Notes: generated by a model from the sequence alone, not told the origin. Positions 48,938 to 63,170 are shown, counted from the first letter of the stretch. The stretch is 64,000 bases of DNA from Erythrocercus mccallii (GCA_013397435.1 VZRG01000374.1:65548-129547); one strand, 5' to 3'. Made by a program: numbers and translations.

Positions 48938-51900
48938 AATCCTGCAAATATGGAGTTAAATATCTTAGCGATGTTTTGGCTCTTCTGCTGAAAATCTGAA
49001 ATATTGGCTCATAAAATGAAAAACGTCTTTTTTTTTATTACTGATAGAACCAAAAGTTCAGTTTCCTGCCCTGCTGTGAAAAGATTGGCAAATGAAAACT
49101 GGAAAGTGAATTAAATATGTACATCTGCCAGAGAGAAATGCTTTCTAAAGTTTAGTTCTCAGAGTAGTATTTACCCCATACATTTCTAGACCCAGCAGAA
49201 TATTTACAAGATATTGGAACAGAAAGCTGTGAGGTAATATTTTTTCCCTTTGATTTTTATTATTTTGTCATTGCAAAGTTTGTGAGGAACCTCGTGGTGT
49301 CTTTTAGATTAAGTAGAGGTTAAAGTTGTTTTCCTGAAGTAATTCTTGATATAAAGAGTGATTCAGATTATACCAAAGATAGATGCTCAGTAAGAATATT
49401 TCCACAATAAAAAGCTACTGTAAGAGGAATCCTTGGAAATAAAGCATTATCTGGTAGTTTTCTGCAAGTATTTGAGCTTCCAAAATCTAACCAGAAATGC
49501 AGTCTTGCCATTTAATTAAGCTTAGAGAAATAGTAAAAGTAATAAATAAATGAATAAAAACCCCCACCAAACAAAAGATCATCCCTAAAAATCAAACAAA
49601 CAACACAACTTAAAGAGCAAGCTAACTGAAATCAATAGAGCAAATGGTTTTTGATTTCTTAATTAATTATTATTTAGATATTCAGGGAGTCTTGATTAGT
49701 GGCATTGGAAATAAAAATAAACTTGTGATTTTTAATGTCCCTCTTGTGAGAGCTCAAGTGGTGTTTGGCAAACACTTGTCACTAGAGACTAGTTTTCCTA
49801 GAGAAATGCAATTTCAGTTTGACCAAGTTGAGAAGTCCTGACTGAGGCAGTGGTTGGCAGGCTTTAGAATTTTTGCTCCTATTTGAGTCAGGTATTTCCA
49901 AATGTGGGGCAGTAATGAACCATCTCAGAGTCCTGTGCTGCTGGCTGGCAGCGCCTTGGCAGCTCGGTGGTCGTGCCTTGCCTTTGGCCAAGGTGTCTTG
50001 CTCCAGCAGGGAATCATGCACTGCCCTTTTGGTAGTGGAAGAGGCTGGAGGAGCTGCTTTCCTTGGGTCCCCGCGTCCCCCGGCCACCCAGTCCCACTCC
50101 TGGTGGAATGAGTCACTGAGCACGGTCACCATCTCAAGTGGGTGGTGTGAGTCTCCTTGGCTGAAGTTTCTCCCCTGCTTGCCAAATGAATCTGTTTGGG
50201 ATGTGCCTTGTGTGCTTTCCCGACCCTTCCTCTGTGAGCAGAAGCCAAGAATCGAGCTGGCCTCTCCTCCTGCACCATCAGCAAGAACTGCTTGTCTGCC
50301 GTGGCAATAAGTAACGGCAGTTATAATTTGAGGTGGTTTTGTCACTGCGTTTGAAGGGGAAAAAGGTATAGCAAGGAAATTCTGAGAAATCCTTATTACA
50401 CAAGCTTTGTCTCTGTTGATGAGCATTTAAGTACCTGAGACTGCAGATGGGGACCAGAATAGAAATGTAAACATAGGAAACATCCTCATTTTTTTTTTTT
50501 TGGTTCTTTTATTTTCAGACATGATAACAGTCATAAACTACACACACTTCTTAGTAAATATTAAATATAGACAGGATAATAGAGGTGTCTCCTATTACTA
50601 AGACTTAATTGTTTTATGAAATGTGACAGCATTTACTGGTGTACTGTGAAGCATTGTAAATAATTAAGGCTGAATGACATTTGTAAAATTGAAAACACCT
50701 AATACAAGCCTTTGATCTTTTGATTGTGTTGTTTTATTTTGCTTAAGTTTCCTTGAATCTTAACACGTTCTAATGCTATAAATGAGTGTGGCTGTTCTGC
50801 ATGAAAATGATGGATGGGTTTTTATCTTCTACCAAATGTCAAGGAAATAACTCTCACTCTCTGGCCTAATCTCAGAGAATCTGCCTGCGACAGTCTGTTA
50901 GGAGCTGTGGGTAGGTACTGTGCAGTCTTGTTACCCACCCACTCGTGTAACAGTAACTCGATTTACTTTGTCACCCAAGACTTTCATCACCATTTCGTCG
51001 TCTCCTCCCAGATCACTGGATGCTGGATGTTTTTGGTGTGTGATGAGGCCCTCATGAAGCTATTTGATTTATAAAGCTTTGAGGTGGAAACTCTGCTGCA
51101 GCAAAATGCAGAAGAGTGCTGGGATAGTCAGAAAAAAGAATTCTACCATGGGAAAATCAAGCTGATGTTTAAGGTTCCCTCCTGACATTGAGATGTGGCT
51201 GGCAGGCTGGCCATCAATGTCTCTACGTAGCACAAAATAAAGGGGCTGTCTTTGAATTTAGAGTGTGTCTGACCTTCTCCCTTCTATATCTGGGCTTAGC
51301 AGCACCTCACAAAAGAGATGTTGTGAGTGGTAACTCTGACTAAAATTACATGTGAGCTGCAATGGACTTATCTACATAGTCAGAAGGAGATAAGTGCATC
51401 AGTGATCTGAAAGGGTGAGCCTCTGTGAGCACATAATGAAGCTGTTGTGTAGCACAGGCACGGACCTGTACGCTCAGATTGCCCAGCAGGTGGAAAATTT
51501 CATCGTGTAAAAAGTGCTGAATCAGGTGCCACATAACTTTGATGAAGTGGAAAACAAATTTTGTTCTCTCTAGTCCTTTGGAATAAATGAGCAGCTAGTC
51601 AGATCTTCTCTCCTGGATCACTCATGAGACTGATGAAATGATCTTCTTGAAGCCTCACCAGGCTTTTGATAGATTTGTTTGTTTGTCTGTTTGTTTTGCT
51701 TTGGGTTTGGTTTTTTTTTTTCTTTTTTAGTTTGGCAACTTGGCTAAGGTTTTGGGAAGGAAAGGTTTTCTGTGCTCTCCCTGTTGCTTTATGGTACATG
51801 CAGCAGAGCCTTAGCATGAGATACACATGTGACAGTCAGACAAAGGATTTCACAGATGTTAAGGAACAGGGGAAAGAATAATAATAAAAAAATAGTCAGG

Positions 51901-53767
51901 AATGACAGCCTCGCATCTTTGTATCCACTTCTAGTTACAGAACTGTCAGTGAGAAACTTTGCCTTGGAATGAAATGGATGTAGAAATTTGGAGTTCCCTA
52001 TTTGTCCTGCTTTAGAAAGCTGTTGTTTTGGTTTTTTAAATGCTCTTTGTAAGTGGAAGAAATGCATGAACTCAAGTATACTTGACATGTTCACCCACAT
52101 GTTCCAGTGTTGATGTGGGTACATCTTTTTCTCCCGCTTCTTTTAGTTTTTGAATGATTCTATGATTTGTTGCTCTTAGCAAAGAAAAGCCGTGTGGGAC
52201 AGGGTATATTTGAAAAAAAAGTGTTTGTTAAGAGTACCTCTAGAGAAGCCCCTGTGTGTAAGAGACTACTGGGGCCTCCATGTGAATTAGTGCTTGGTTT
52301 TTGGTGGCTGTGTGCGGCTAAAGTGATGTCCCTTCAGGGTGAAGAAGGTTTATGGTGGGACATGGGCACGAAGGAATTTGTTGTGTGTTTTAAAAGTTGC
52401 AATCGTGGGAAAACCACCTGTGCTTTCACCAAAAAATTGCTGGGCCCTCTGTGGGCTGAGAAATGCATCACAGTGTGCAGTGTGCTTATGGGCCTTGGTG
52501 CATGCTCTGTATAAATATCCAGGGACAAAGATGAAGGGAGGTCATTATGTTGCTAATTTCAATGTATGGCGTGTAAGTTTTCTGCTTTTTTCTGTCCTTT
52601 CCTCTAAGGTAATACATATTTATTCTTGCAAAATGTTAATGTGGTTGCTCACGGCAAAGGCTATAGGTCTGATGGAAAGGGTGGTGCCAAGAGCTGTGTC
52701 CCAGGTTTTCAGGCACATTTCTGTCTCTTTAAGAGCCCCCACATCTCTTTGCTTTCACTTCTCATTTCTGTCCACACTGTGCTTTTCCTTTCTGTTTTCC
52801 TGTATCTCTTGGTGTGGATGTGCTGGGTGCAGCTGCTTCCCTGGCGCTGTGTTGTGCCAGCTCCCTGGATTCTCCCGTTACCCTTTCTCTCTGGACATTG
52901 AGCTCCTGGTGGAGCTGTTGCTGGTGCATGTGCAGCACGCTTCATGCTGCCAGCAAGGAAGGTGATCGTCTCTCAGCTAGCATTTAAAAGCTTTTTTTTT
53001 CTACCTGGAAACTTGTCTTTTGTGTTTTGCCTATAAAGGAATTCAGGATTTTGTCCACGAGGATTAAGGTGTGTGCAGTCCTCGCACCAGCACCACCTTG
53101 TCTAATGTGTTGGCTGCTGTGTGCCACAGCTTAGTACAGACTGTCCAGTCAGCGCTTGAATTGGTCTCTGAGGAAAACACTGGGCTTGGGATGACTGTGG
53201 TTAGGGAAAAAAAAAGAGGTTTTTCTATCTTAAATTTCATCAGAATTTTTTCTCTTACAAAAGACTCTATCTTTAGTCTGCAGAAGAGATCCACAAACAA
53301 AGTAGGAGACTGTGTAGTGTCAAGGAAGAGGCTGTTTGTCTTTTAACTCCAAAAAAATCTAGTGTGCTGGTCAGAGCCTTACCTCAAACTAAAAAATGTA
53401 ATTCTTGCCCATTGGACGTTGTCTCAGTTTTTCCCACCTGTGGGCTGTAATCTGTGACAATGCATAGCACAGGCAGTGCAGGGCCTGAGTTTTTGTAGAT
53501 ACACTTTGAGAAACAGAGGGAAAGGAATTAGAGACTTCTTTTAGAGTGCAGATGAAGCCTGTGGGACAAGGTGGGACAAGATCTTCAACTCTAGCACTTA
53601 AAGCAAGACCTCTCATCTAGGCCAAAAAGCGACTGGAAGAAAAAAGGATTGAAACTGTAAGTTTGAGAGAAAACCTGGAAGGTGGGGGAAGAGGCAGAGG
53701 ACAGCTGTGCATGAATATTATAATTTGATCTTTCTTAGACTATAATATCCCCAAATATACCTAAATA

Positions 53768-54086
53768 GGGCCTACAGGAAAGCTGAAGAGGAACTTTTTA
53801 CAAAGGCATGTAGTGACAGGACAAGGGGAAATGGCTTTAAACTGAAAGAGGATGGGTTTAGATTAGGTATTAGGAAGAAATTCTTTCCTGTGAGGGTGAT
53901 GAGGCACTGGAACAAGTTGCCCAGAGAAGCTCTGGCTACCCCATCTCTGGAAGTGTCCAAGGCCAGGCTGGAAGGGACTCTGAGCAACCCGGGATAGTGG
54001 AAATTGTCTCAGCCTATGGAAGGGGTGTTGGATCAAGATGATCGGTAAGGTCTTTTTCAAACCAAAGCAATCTTTGTTTCTATGAA
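53768..54086 (+). mobile_element. CR1 retroposon, 3' end, well preserved
   Basis: Reads in sense orientation through the typical avian CR1 3' region: gacaaggggaaatggcttta, agaaattctttcctgtgagg, gaggcactggaacaagttgc, gtccaaggccaggctggaag. It ends in ttctatgaa, the terminal octamer region. It is 5'-truncated, about 320 bp, and visibly closer to consensus than the two minus-strand copies, so it is the youngest of the three. The minus-strand open frames across it are artefacts of the repeat. Confidence 0.93.
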
Positions 54087-55165
54087 GTTTTGCTTCTGAC
54101 TCATTTCATTGAGCAAGTATAGAAGGGTTAATTTTTAAAGGTCTTCTGTAGCATGAGGCAGCCACAGGGCACTAAGTGGTTCTTCTGAATGTCTCAACAC
54201 TTTCAGTTAATTTAGTGAAATGGCTCAGCATAATGTTGGGGAAGAGGCTGAGGGCAAAGGGAAAGATTTGTTAGGTGGTTCTGAGAAATGAATGATCACT
54301 AACTACTGTGTTCATGACAAAGAAAGCTGGTGAAGGGCTGACCTTGTCTGTGCTCTGGGATTGAACCTGATATTTCCCAATACCTGTCCATACTGCATTT
54401 CTGAGGAAGTTTGGTGGTTTGAAAGCTTGTGCTAGAAAAACCTTGGTAATGAGGTCCCAAACCTTTCAGTTCTGGATTTGCATTTCAATGCACCTGTGAA
54501 TGACACTGCCATTTTCCCTTTCCATTTAACAGCTGTTTTAAAAGCTTAGCTAGATTCAAAACTTACAGTTCCTAATAAGAAAGTGCTATTTCATAGTTTG
54601 GTTCATATAACTTTTTTTCTTTTTTTGAGGAGTTATAGCACTAAATTCTACCTACAAAGTTTTCCAGCTCACCGGCCCTACGGCTACCTAACACTAATCC
54701 CCATTGTTGTAGACAAATGGCCATGCAGTCAGAGAGAAGGGAGGTGTCTAACTGTACTTGGGATTGAGGTATAATAGAACACTGCTTCTCCTGTGGCTAA
54801 ACATGAGAGATGAGAAGATGCAGGATGCCCTTCCCTCGGGCTGCCCGTAAGGTGTGCACGAGGTCACTTTTTGGCAGCGGGAGTGGCGCTGCTGGCAGCC
54901 CTGTAGCCTCAGCTGGGTGACAGGTGCACTGCAGAGATAATTGCACGATACAGATGTTTTGGTGGTCTGTCTCCGTGCAAGAGCTCTTGGAGGAGAGATG
55001 TGGGCTCTTTTTCAGTGTCCAGGGACTTGGAGGAAGGTGTTTCGTGGTCAGAGGTGTGGGTAGTGGGAATGTGGTGGGTGAATACTTTGTCTTGCATTCT
55101 AATATCCTTTTCAGATTTATTCAAAATTATCCATTCCTCCCCCGCTGTTACTAAGGAGTTTGTGT

Positions 55166-55198
55166 TTAATATGTACATCTAAAATATGTACATATTAA
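55166..55198. repeat. 13-bp perfect inverted repeat (hairpin)
   Basis: TTAATATGTACAT (55166-55178) is matched exactly by its reverse complement at 55186-55198 around a 7-base loop. It is AT-rich and intronic. No function is known from the sequence. Confidence 0.9.
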
Positions 55199-58100
55199 GG
55201 CTATATGATACAGAAGTGTTTGGGGGTATGAGCTGATGCTTTTTAGAGAAGGAGAAAAAAATTATCGTGTTTAATAGAGACATAATTATTAGAAGCACTG
55301 CGCTTATGTAGAACTCGCGTCAATATTTGTAAGTTCAACCAATTTCAAAGTATTTCAAAATGGTAAAATTTGTTTCAATATTTCTAATTTCTTTCAAATG
55401 TTCATGAGTTTTGCCTGTCATAAAACCAAACAACAAAGTCTTTAGTAGTCAAATTATATTTCTTCTAAATTGTATGACTCATTGGGAAGCTTGACCCACT
55501 GGGGAGCATTTTCCAAATGGGGCAGGGATTAAGCTTCAATTGCACAGATTCATCAAAGATGATGAGTCGAACCCTAGAATCCCTCTGTGCTCTGAAACTG
55601 CTCCCTGATGTTGTGTAATATGCAGGAGAGGGGACTGCCTGTGATGCTCTGAGGGGTGCCATGGGGTTTCTGGGCACCATAGGAGAGGATGAGGAGGGAA
55701 AATAGCTTTAAAGCCTGTTAGCATTAAAGGATGATGAGAAAATACCTTCCTGTCATCACTTTATTTCATTAGGTTGCTAATGAGTTTCCTCTAGGGATGG
55801 TAATGGGGTAGTTCTGATGCTTTTATCCAATTAGTGAGCGATCCCAGGAGTATATCCTTTTGTTGTGAAAACACATCGAGGTTCATTCCTCCTGGAGCAC
55901 TGCATCCTGCAGGTGCTCTGAAGGCAATGAAATGCCATGTGAAGGTGGATGCTAGGCCAGGTCTTTCGTTACTAATTGCTGATGTTAGCCTGATCTATGG
56001 TTTTGAGATGGAGCCCTAGAGGGCAATGGACTCTCCTGTGAAAGTAAGTGAAATGCCAAAGATCTGAATAAAGTTTCGTTATGAGTTTTGAGATTACTTG
56101 TAAGTTGATACACTGAGAGAATTCACATTTTAAAACCCCTCATGTAGATAGGAAACAAAAGATAAGTGCCTTTGATGCTACTGCCTCAAGGGATATCCAG
56201 TAACAGCACCTTGCCAGCTGCTTATGAGTGTAGGAACCTTTGCTTCTGGCACTGTAGTCACCTCCATGTTTTAGCTTGATTTAAAATGACATGGAAGAAG
56301 GAATTAGCAGAAGTATTGATGCATCTGACACATTTGGTTGTGGGTGGCCTTCCATTAGTGAAAAGAAGCTATTCCTTGTTTTTCATTTTTGTCTCTGCAC
56401 GTAGCCAACAGTTGCAACTGCCACTTCTCTTGCAGGGCACTGCATTTGGCTTTGCAGCAGGTAGTGTTGTCCCTGCCCAGTGTCTACCACGAGAGAATTT
56501 ATGTCTTTCTATATTTTTTTAGTTGCTTACTGTCCTTTTAATTCTATAATTTTCCTTTGTTGCCCTGCCTTCACCAAGACCCCATTGCTCTGTTATTTAT
56601 ATACCTGGTGCTGTGCAGTGCATGGTACAATGAAGGAAGAGCACAGAATACATGAACACTTGGATTCACATTCTGCAAGGTTAGAGTTAAGTTATTGAGG
56701 TTGCTCAAACAATTTTTTCCGCCCTCCAAGGTCAGTGTGAGCTTTACAGTACATTGCTTTTTCTCTGATTTTTTACCATCAAGATGCTCATCAGCTGCTT
56801 CCTTTTCCCTTTAGCGTTGCAATATGGGGAGTTTCCAAGCCCGGCAGTAGTAGGCTGTGTTGCAGAGGGGTTACATGCTCTTTTAAAGTGTAATTGGAAA
56901 AGAGACTGATTTTTGACTTCTTCCTCTCAGTACAATGCAAACGTATGGCAAAATGGAAGAGGCACTAGTTACCCTCTCCAGCTTTTCAGCTTTTATTTTT
57001 TCCCAGCTTTTTCAGGTATTGGAGGAATGCTGAGAGGTGTCTGACAAGCCCCACTGATGCATAACAAACTGTGCTGGAGTAGGCTCCCAGTGGATTGGGT
57101 ACAGGGTAGGGCTGTGATGCTTGCCTGGACTCTCTTTTGGCTCTGTGAATCTTGATTCTTTGCTGGACAGCAAAGAGCAAAACAGTGTTTTTCATTTCCT
57201 TGAGTGTGATATGGACCATGTCATCATTTGATAAATGTGCTCTGTTCCAGAGTGAACAGCAAAATTACTGAGTGTTGGGTTATTTGGCCTCTGTCTTGGC
57301 AGCATTTTGTTTCTCTTTTTTCAGCAGAGAGAAGGATGAGTAATGTTGGCTGTGATGCTGGGGCAGCTACAAATTGGATTGAGACCAATGAAGCAGTTAA
57401 GATGCCCCCTCACAGATTTTACATACGGTGTTTAGAAACTGCTGCCCTGATGACCTTCAGTCTAGGGGCCTAGGAGTGGCAGCTCTTTCCCCAAAAATCT
57501 CCTTACCAATCAAGCCTTAATCCATTTGAGAGGGAGAAAAACCATAACCTTCAGCAGGGGTGGCTGTAGGCAGTCTGGCCTGGCAGGCTCTGGTACCCTC
57601 CAAAGGGAGGGCTGGCAGAAGCACAGCTTTTCTGCTTTCCAGAGGAGATGCTGCATGTCTTTCCCTCTGGGAATAACCTGGGCTTTCCCAGTGCACAGCA
57701 AGCTGCTGTCCAGACCCCAGACTCCTGGGGATTTGTCGGACATCAGCAACATAAGGCAAGCATTATGCGTGTTTGTCCAAGCCACTGGGCAGTCTCAAGC
57801 CAGAAGCACTCTAAGAAATGCTGTCCAGGACAGGACAAACCAGAGAGAGTGTTGTGTGAGCTCCCCTCTTAAAGAATGTGTTTAGAAAAACTCCATATTT
57901 AATGATTAAAAAAAACCAGAAAGAGATTGAGTGGAGTAAAATCTGCTAATTTTTCCTAATTTTTTTAAATGAAGGACACAAAGCTGAGCTATCTCTGGCT
58001 GCAGCTGGGCAAGATGTTTAATATGACACACAAGTAATTTTATTTCCTCACATGTAATCTTCTAGAGTCACCTATTCAAGAGAAAGGAATGCATTCTTTC

Positions 58101-61100
58101 CAATTTTTGCCGCATGTCTGGTGAAAATGTGAGAGATCAGATAGCAGGGAATTTAAAAGGAAAACCTAATCTAATCCCTTGGTTGGGCAATATGGTATTT
58201 TTTCCCTAATCCCTGGATTGCTCAGTACACTCTTCTCCTCTTACCCCCACCTCCTTAGTGCAGAAAGGAAGGCATTGAAATGTATTTCTGCCATCAGCAG
58301 ATGATAGGATGAAGCTGTCGTTTTCTTGCCCATACAATAGCTGCTTACAGTTCCAATTTCACTTCCCTCTGAAGAAAGGCTTTGAATTTGGTGTTTCTAT
58401 TAGTACCTGCTCCAGTAAGCCACAGCTGCTGAGCCTGAGTGTGGGGGCTCCTCTCCTTTCACAGCACATGCTATTCTTCTGTGGGAAGAGAAGATAAGAT
58501 GACTAATTTGGGGAGAGAGATGGAAGGAAGAAGGGAGCTGACCTATGGCTTTGAAAATGCTGGGTTCATTCCTCCTCATTTCCTAATTGGTAGGGGCTGT
58601 TTTCTGTTCAGGGAGAGGTTGAGTGCAGACAGAGGCAGGGAGAGCTTCCATCACAGACTGATTATACCCCTCTTCTGACTTAGCAGAAAAAGAAGGTAAT
58701 TCACTTTCTTTTCAGACTTTGGCCTTCGTCCTAAGATTACTCAAGTCTTTTGCTTCACTAAAATTGGAGATCATCCCATTTTACATGTGAAGTGCCAAGA
58801 TACCAAATGGCCTTTCCTTGCTGTCACCAGTGATTTTATTTTATTATCCTGTGCAGCTGTGCATCTTATCAGTTATAAAGTTGAGCCTGACTGCCTTCTG
58901 AAGGATATGGATGTGGGCCTGCTTCATGTGTCTGTTTCTCCCATCTGCTTATGCTGGAAGCTGCAGGGGATAAAAAAAGGATTTGATTAATTCAACCCAG
59001 TCACAGTTTTGGATCCTCCAGCTGACCAAGGATAGGCTTTTCCAGTGGGTCACCAGCAAGTATAAAATGAGAGAAGGAGAGGAAGGAAGGGTGGAAAGTT
59101 GTGCTTAGAGTGCACTAGATAATACTTTGAAACAAAAACATTTCCAAGCTTGAAAGAAGCCAATAAGGATGTGAAATACAGAGGGAAAAAAAGAGGGAGG
59201 AAATAAACTGGGACAGCAAAATCACCGCTCAACTCCACCCAATTTGATCCAATGGCTGAAAAAGAGAAAAATGTGGATTCCTCTCCTGCAAGAGACACAA
59301 TTTGCTGTCTCAAGAGGCAGTTCCCTGGCAGGTTTGCTCTCCTGCCTACTCCTGCCTGCATCATGAGGATCATGTCCAGAAAACACAGGGTTCTCCTGGG
59401 TTTTGCTGTGTCTGAGCTACGCCTGGACAGCAGCCCCTGTTTCCTGCATGGCAGCCCCTTTCCCAGCCACTCCTACCCAAACACACAGCAGGAGCTTTTT
59501 GTTTCTGATTCAATCACTTTGCAAACAGTGTCACAATTTTTCAGGTGCTGAGCATGATATTTGCTTGATGGAAATGTTGGCCCTATTGTGAATCAATCCT
59601 AACAGCTTCTCACAGCGAGGTTGTAAGACAATGAGACAAATTTACTACACAGGCAGACAAAAGCAGCTTCTATTATGTGTGGAACCACAAAAAATAGGAG
59701 GATAAATGAAAACCAGTGAAAATATCTTCATGATGTGTGGTTGCAGGCACAACAGTGCGCGTCAGGGGCTGACTGGAGTGATGAAGATGTTGGGGACAGC
59801 CAGGTGAGCCTGGAGGGCTCCTGCCTGGTGTGGCTGAGCTGGGGCTGAAACACGAGGAAGATTTCAAAGCCATGCTGTGAAGAGTCTGCTCAAACAGAGA
59901 CGCAGTGGAAAAACACATTTGTTTTTTAAAGTGGTGACCGTTCACTCATTCTAAGAAAGTTGGGCATCAGGTAATACTTGTGAAGGTACCACAATATATG
60001 CCTTTGCTTGTAATTCCAGTCTTCTATAGTGGAGAAGGGTAGCTTAAAAGTTCCCAGTGGACTATTCCCATTTTAAAAACGTTTTTGACATAACATTTTC
60101 CAACTGAAGTCTTCTGGGGAAGATGCTGATTTGTTTTCAAAAAACTCCCAACATGACCAATATACTTATATAGACTTATAAGTAAAATATAGAAGGGTTG
60201 ATATTATAATTCCTTTTCTTCATCCTGACATCTTTTCACTCTGATTCAGAAGAGAAAAGTGATTTTGGTTTTATTTGAAATATGAAAATATTCCAACAAA
60301 TGGGAATGCAAGCCAAAGTTGTTATTTGGTAGCATTTGTGAAACTACCTTGGCCATGATTCATTTTTTATGCTAGAAATGTGTTGTAATAACCACATCTA
60401 GTGCTTGTCAGCCCTATGAGACTTAGCCTCTTCTGAGCTACCAGAGACTGAAGGAAGATGGAAGATGAATTGTCCTCTGACTGCTAGCAGGAGCTACTTG
60501 ATGTCATAATTAAAATATGTTATCAGAGTAATATTGGGTAGCCATCCAAATTTTTCCAGCTAAAGAGGGAGGTCATTCTCCAGGGATGTCTGAAAGCTGA
60601 AGGTACATCAGGTATATGGTTAATGGTTGTTTTTTTCCCTTCTCTTTCTGAGAATGTTCTATCATCTTCTTCTGCAGTTACTGGTGGAAGTAACTGGTTA
60701 GTAGAAAGCTGAGTAGTCACTTACTGGCAACAACTCTTGTCTTACAGAGAGGATGAAAGTGATGTGTGATGTTAGAGCTGAAACGGTTTCTGCCCTGAAG
60801 ATGGGTTGATCTGCTCTTTAGCCATTTCTGCTGCTTCTTTCAGAGCATGGAGCAGTTGGATCAGCAATTACCCTCTCGGGGAGGGACACCAGGGTGGTGG
60901 ATCTTGGCAGGATGATGGTCTCTCCCACCATGTTCTGGTTGCTGGAGCACCACTGTGTGCTCGGCTCAACAGGACGAGAATTTTGTACTGGTCAAATTTG
61001 CATGAGATTTGGCTCTCTGGACTGAGGAGCTCCCATTCCACTGGTCTGGGCAGCAGAAAAGGGAGGAGGGTAAGGCTGAGGCGTGTTGGTAACTGCAGCC

Positions 61101-63080
61101 TGGAAACAAACACAAGAGATAGGCAAAATAGCAAGGCAGTGTTTGTTATAGTAAATTATGCCTGCACAAGGGACTGTTGAATTGTCAGTCACAGAACAGT
61201 GTCTGCTTGTACTGGTTTTGCTGTTCCAGACAGATGTCTCCCACAGGATTTAAAAACTTTCTTGGGATGAGACCATGTAAATGTGCAGTTCTTGCCATTA
61301 AGACTAATGCATTTCCTTCTAATGGCTCTGCTGTGATGAATCAGTCCCCACGTGCACGCCTTGCTGGTTGGTGTCACGCCCTGCTGGCTCTGGAAAAATT
61401 GTGAGTGCTGGTATGTGTGAAGAAGGCAGTATGAGGAGAGGAGGAATTATTCCTGATAGATAATTTCAGGCTGGGGAGACGACCCCTACTCAATGGTTGT
61501 TAACATGTGAGAGAGTCTTCTCCAGAGGACCATTTTGCCAACATAATTCTGTCTTCAAACTGTCCTCTGGAAGAGCCCATCTCTATGAAGTACAGGCAGT
61601 CCATGGAAAGCAGTCTTAAAATTAATTTTTTATGTGGACTCTTCCAACAAACAGGATGAATAGATGTATATGCCTGTTAGTTTTTGACAAATCCTTCCAA
61701 ATTAAAAAAAAAAAGATAACGACAGAATTTTTCTTGCAAAAAGGTTTTTTTTGGTATTGTTGTTGTTTTGGGTTTTTTGGCAAGATATAAATCTGCTTTG
61801 AAGTGGAAGTGGTGACTTCTTCTAGTGGATGCTGGCAAGTATATTAATTTTATAAAGTGCTGCAATATCTCTACAGCCAAATAGAGATGTTGCCATTTTG
61901 CCTGCTGTGAACTGCATCTTGAAAATGAACAGTTTTGCCAGCTGCAAGGGCAGCTGGGAGCCACTTGTTCTGTGATTCAGTCCTAGTGCAGGACATGAAA
62001 GCAAATCTCTTGCCTCTCTTGGGCATATATATCTAGGGGGGCACATTTGTTATGTTTTCCGGGAGCTACTATAGATTGCCTGGAAAGTAAAATGCATGGA
62101 TTGCCCATGACTGCTGCTCTCTCAGGATTGTTCTTTAATGGTTCAAAGCCAGCCCTGCCTGCTAAAATGAGCATGTGTTAGAGGTGAGTTGGGTGTGTGC
62201 CTCTGTGCAAGTCCTGATGTTATTCTGTGGGACAGTCCCTTTTTTGGTGAGCTTTGCTCTTAGCTTAACGTTTGCTGTTCCTCTAATTCATTTACCTCAC
62301 CAGAATGGCAGAGACAAAACCTGCAGGGGGGAAGGAATGGGGACAAATCATCTTTATTGTGAATATGTGGCACCTCCAGCTGTTGATGATGTGCTGAATG
62401 GTACCTGGGTGGCTGATATTTGACCTCTTTATTAGTTTTACTTTTTTCTTCCTTTGGTTTGTCAGGACCCTGAAAAGCTATAGATGAAATGAGAAAGGAC
62501 TAAAGAAGGGTAAATCTCTTCAGGCATTCAAGTGTGTTTGTGACTATTCTGCAGGAAGAGAGATGACAGACTGTGGTTATTTGGTTTATAAGTAGAAGAA
62601 AATATGATGAAATAAGTGAGCTCAGGGGCTTTTTCTTTGCTTGCCATACGTGATTGTTTTGTGTGTGTATTTAATAGGGACTTCATTGCTGCAGCAAATC
62701 ATTGAAGGGAAATATTCAGTAGAATCCAAAGAAGGATTAGGCTTTTATAGGAGAATGAATTGCATTCATAACAAGCCTGACTACTGTATACCCACAATGT
62801 CACTGCCAATGGTTTCTTGCTTTAGGAGCTGAGAATGTGACCTGGAGGGGCTGGAAAGGGAGTATCTGTGCACTGCAACCTTCCATCCTTCACTGGGTAC
62901 ATGCCACTGCCTGCATTTCTGTCTGTCTTGCCCTAAAATACCAAGATAGATATTGGTGGGGTATTGAGCAGAGTTCTTGAACTTATTGGGCAGTGATTTG
63001 ATCGGGCATGACAGCCGCTAAGAACCTAAACAAATAGCAAAGGAGCTAATTCTGTTCCCCTATCTAAAATTCTAATCTTG

Positions 63081-63129
63081 TTTGTGACATCATAATTGGT
63101 TGCCATAGGGACAATTATGGTGTCATAAA
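63081..63129. repeat. 18-bp near-perfect inverted repeat with regulatory motifs
   Basis: The arm TTTGTGACATCATAATTG (63081-63098) pairs with CAATTATGGTGTCATAAA (63112-63129) over 18 positions with 16 Watson-Crick and two G-T pairs, around a 13-base spacer. It contains a CRE-like TGACATCA, two TAATTG/CAATTA homeodomain cores and an RFX-type half-site GTTGCC at the spacer edge. Confidence 0.85.
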
Positions 63130-63133
63130 AAAA

Positions 63134-63170
63134 GGATTAATGATGAGTTTAAGTGAGGATTAAGCAGCTG
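63134..63170 (+). promoter_or_regulatory. clustered OTX/CRX-type sites and E-box
   Basis: GGATTA occurs at 63134-63139 and 63157-63162, followed by the E-box CAGCTG at 63165-63170, all directly next to the inverted repeat. Together they look like a neural or retinal enhancer core. This is inference from motif density only. Confidence 0.4.

Noticed and set aside
49782..50426. 214-codon minus-strand and 145-codon plus-strand overlapping open frames in DGKI intron 1
   Set aside because: Both strands open in the same mildly GC-rich patch, no splice or protein-family character; most likely chance lack of stops.
52339..52965. 208-codon plus-strand open frame
   Set aside because: Begins at GTG rather than ATG; no domain pattern beyond chance hydrophobic runs; intronic.
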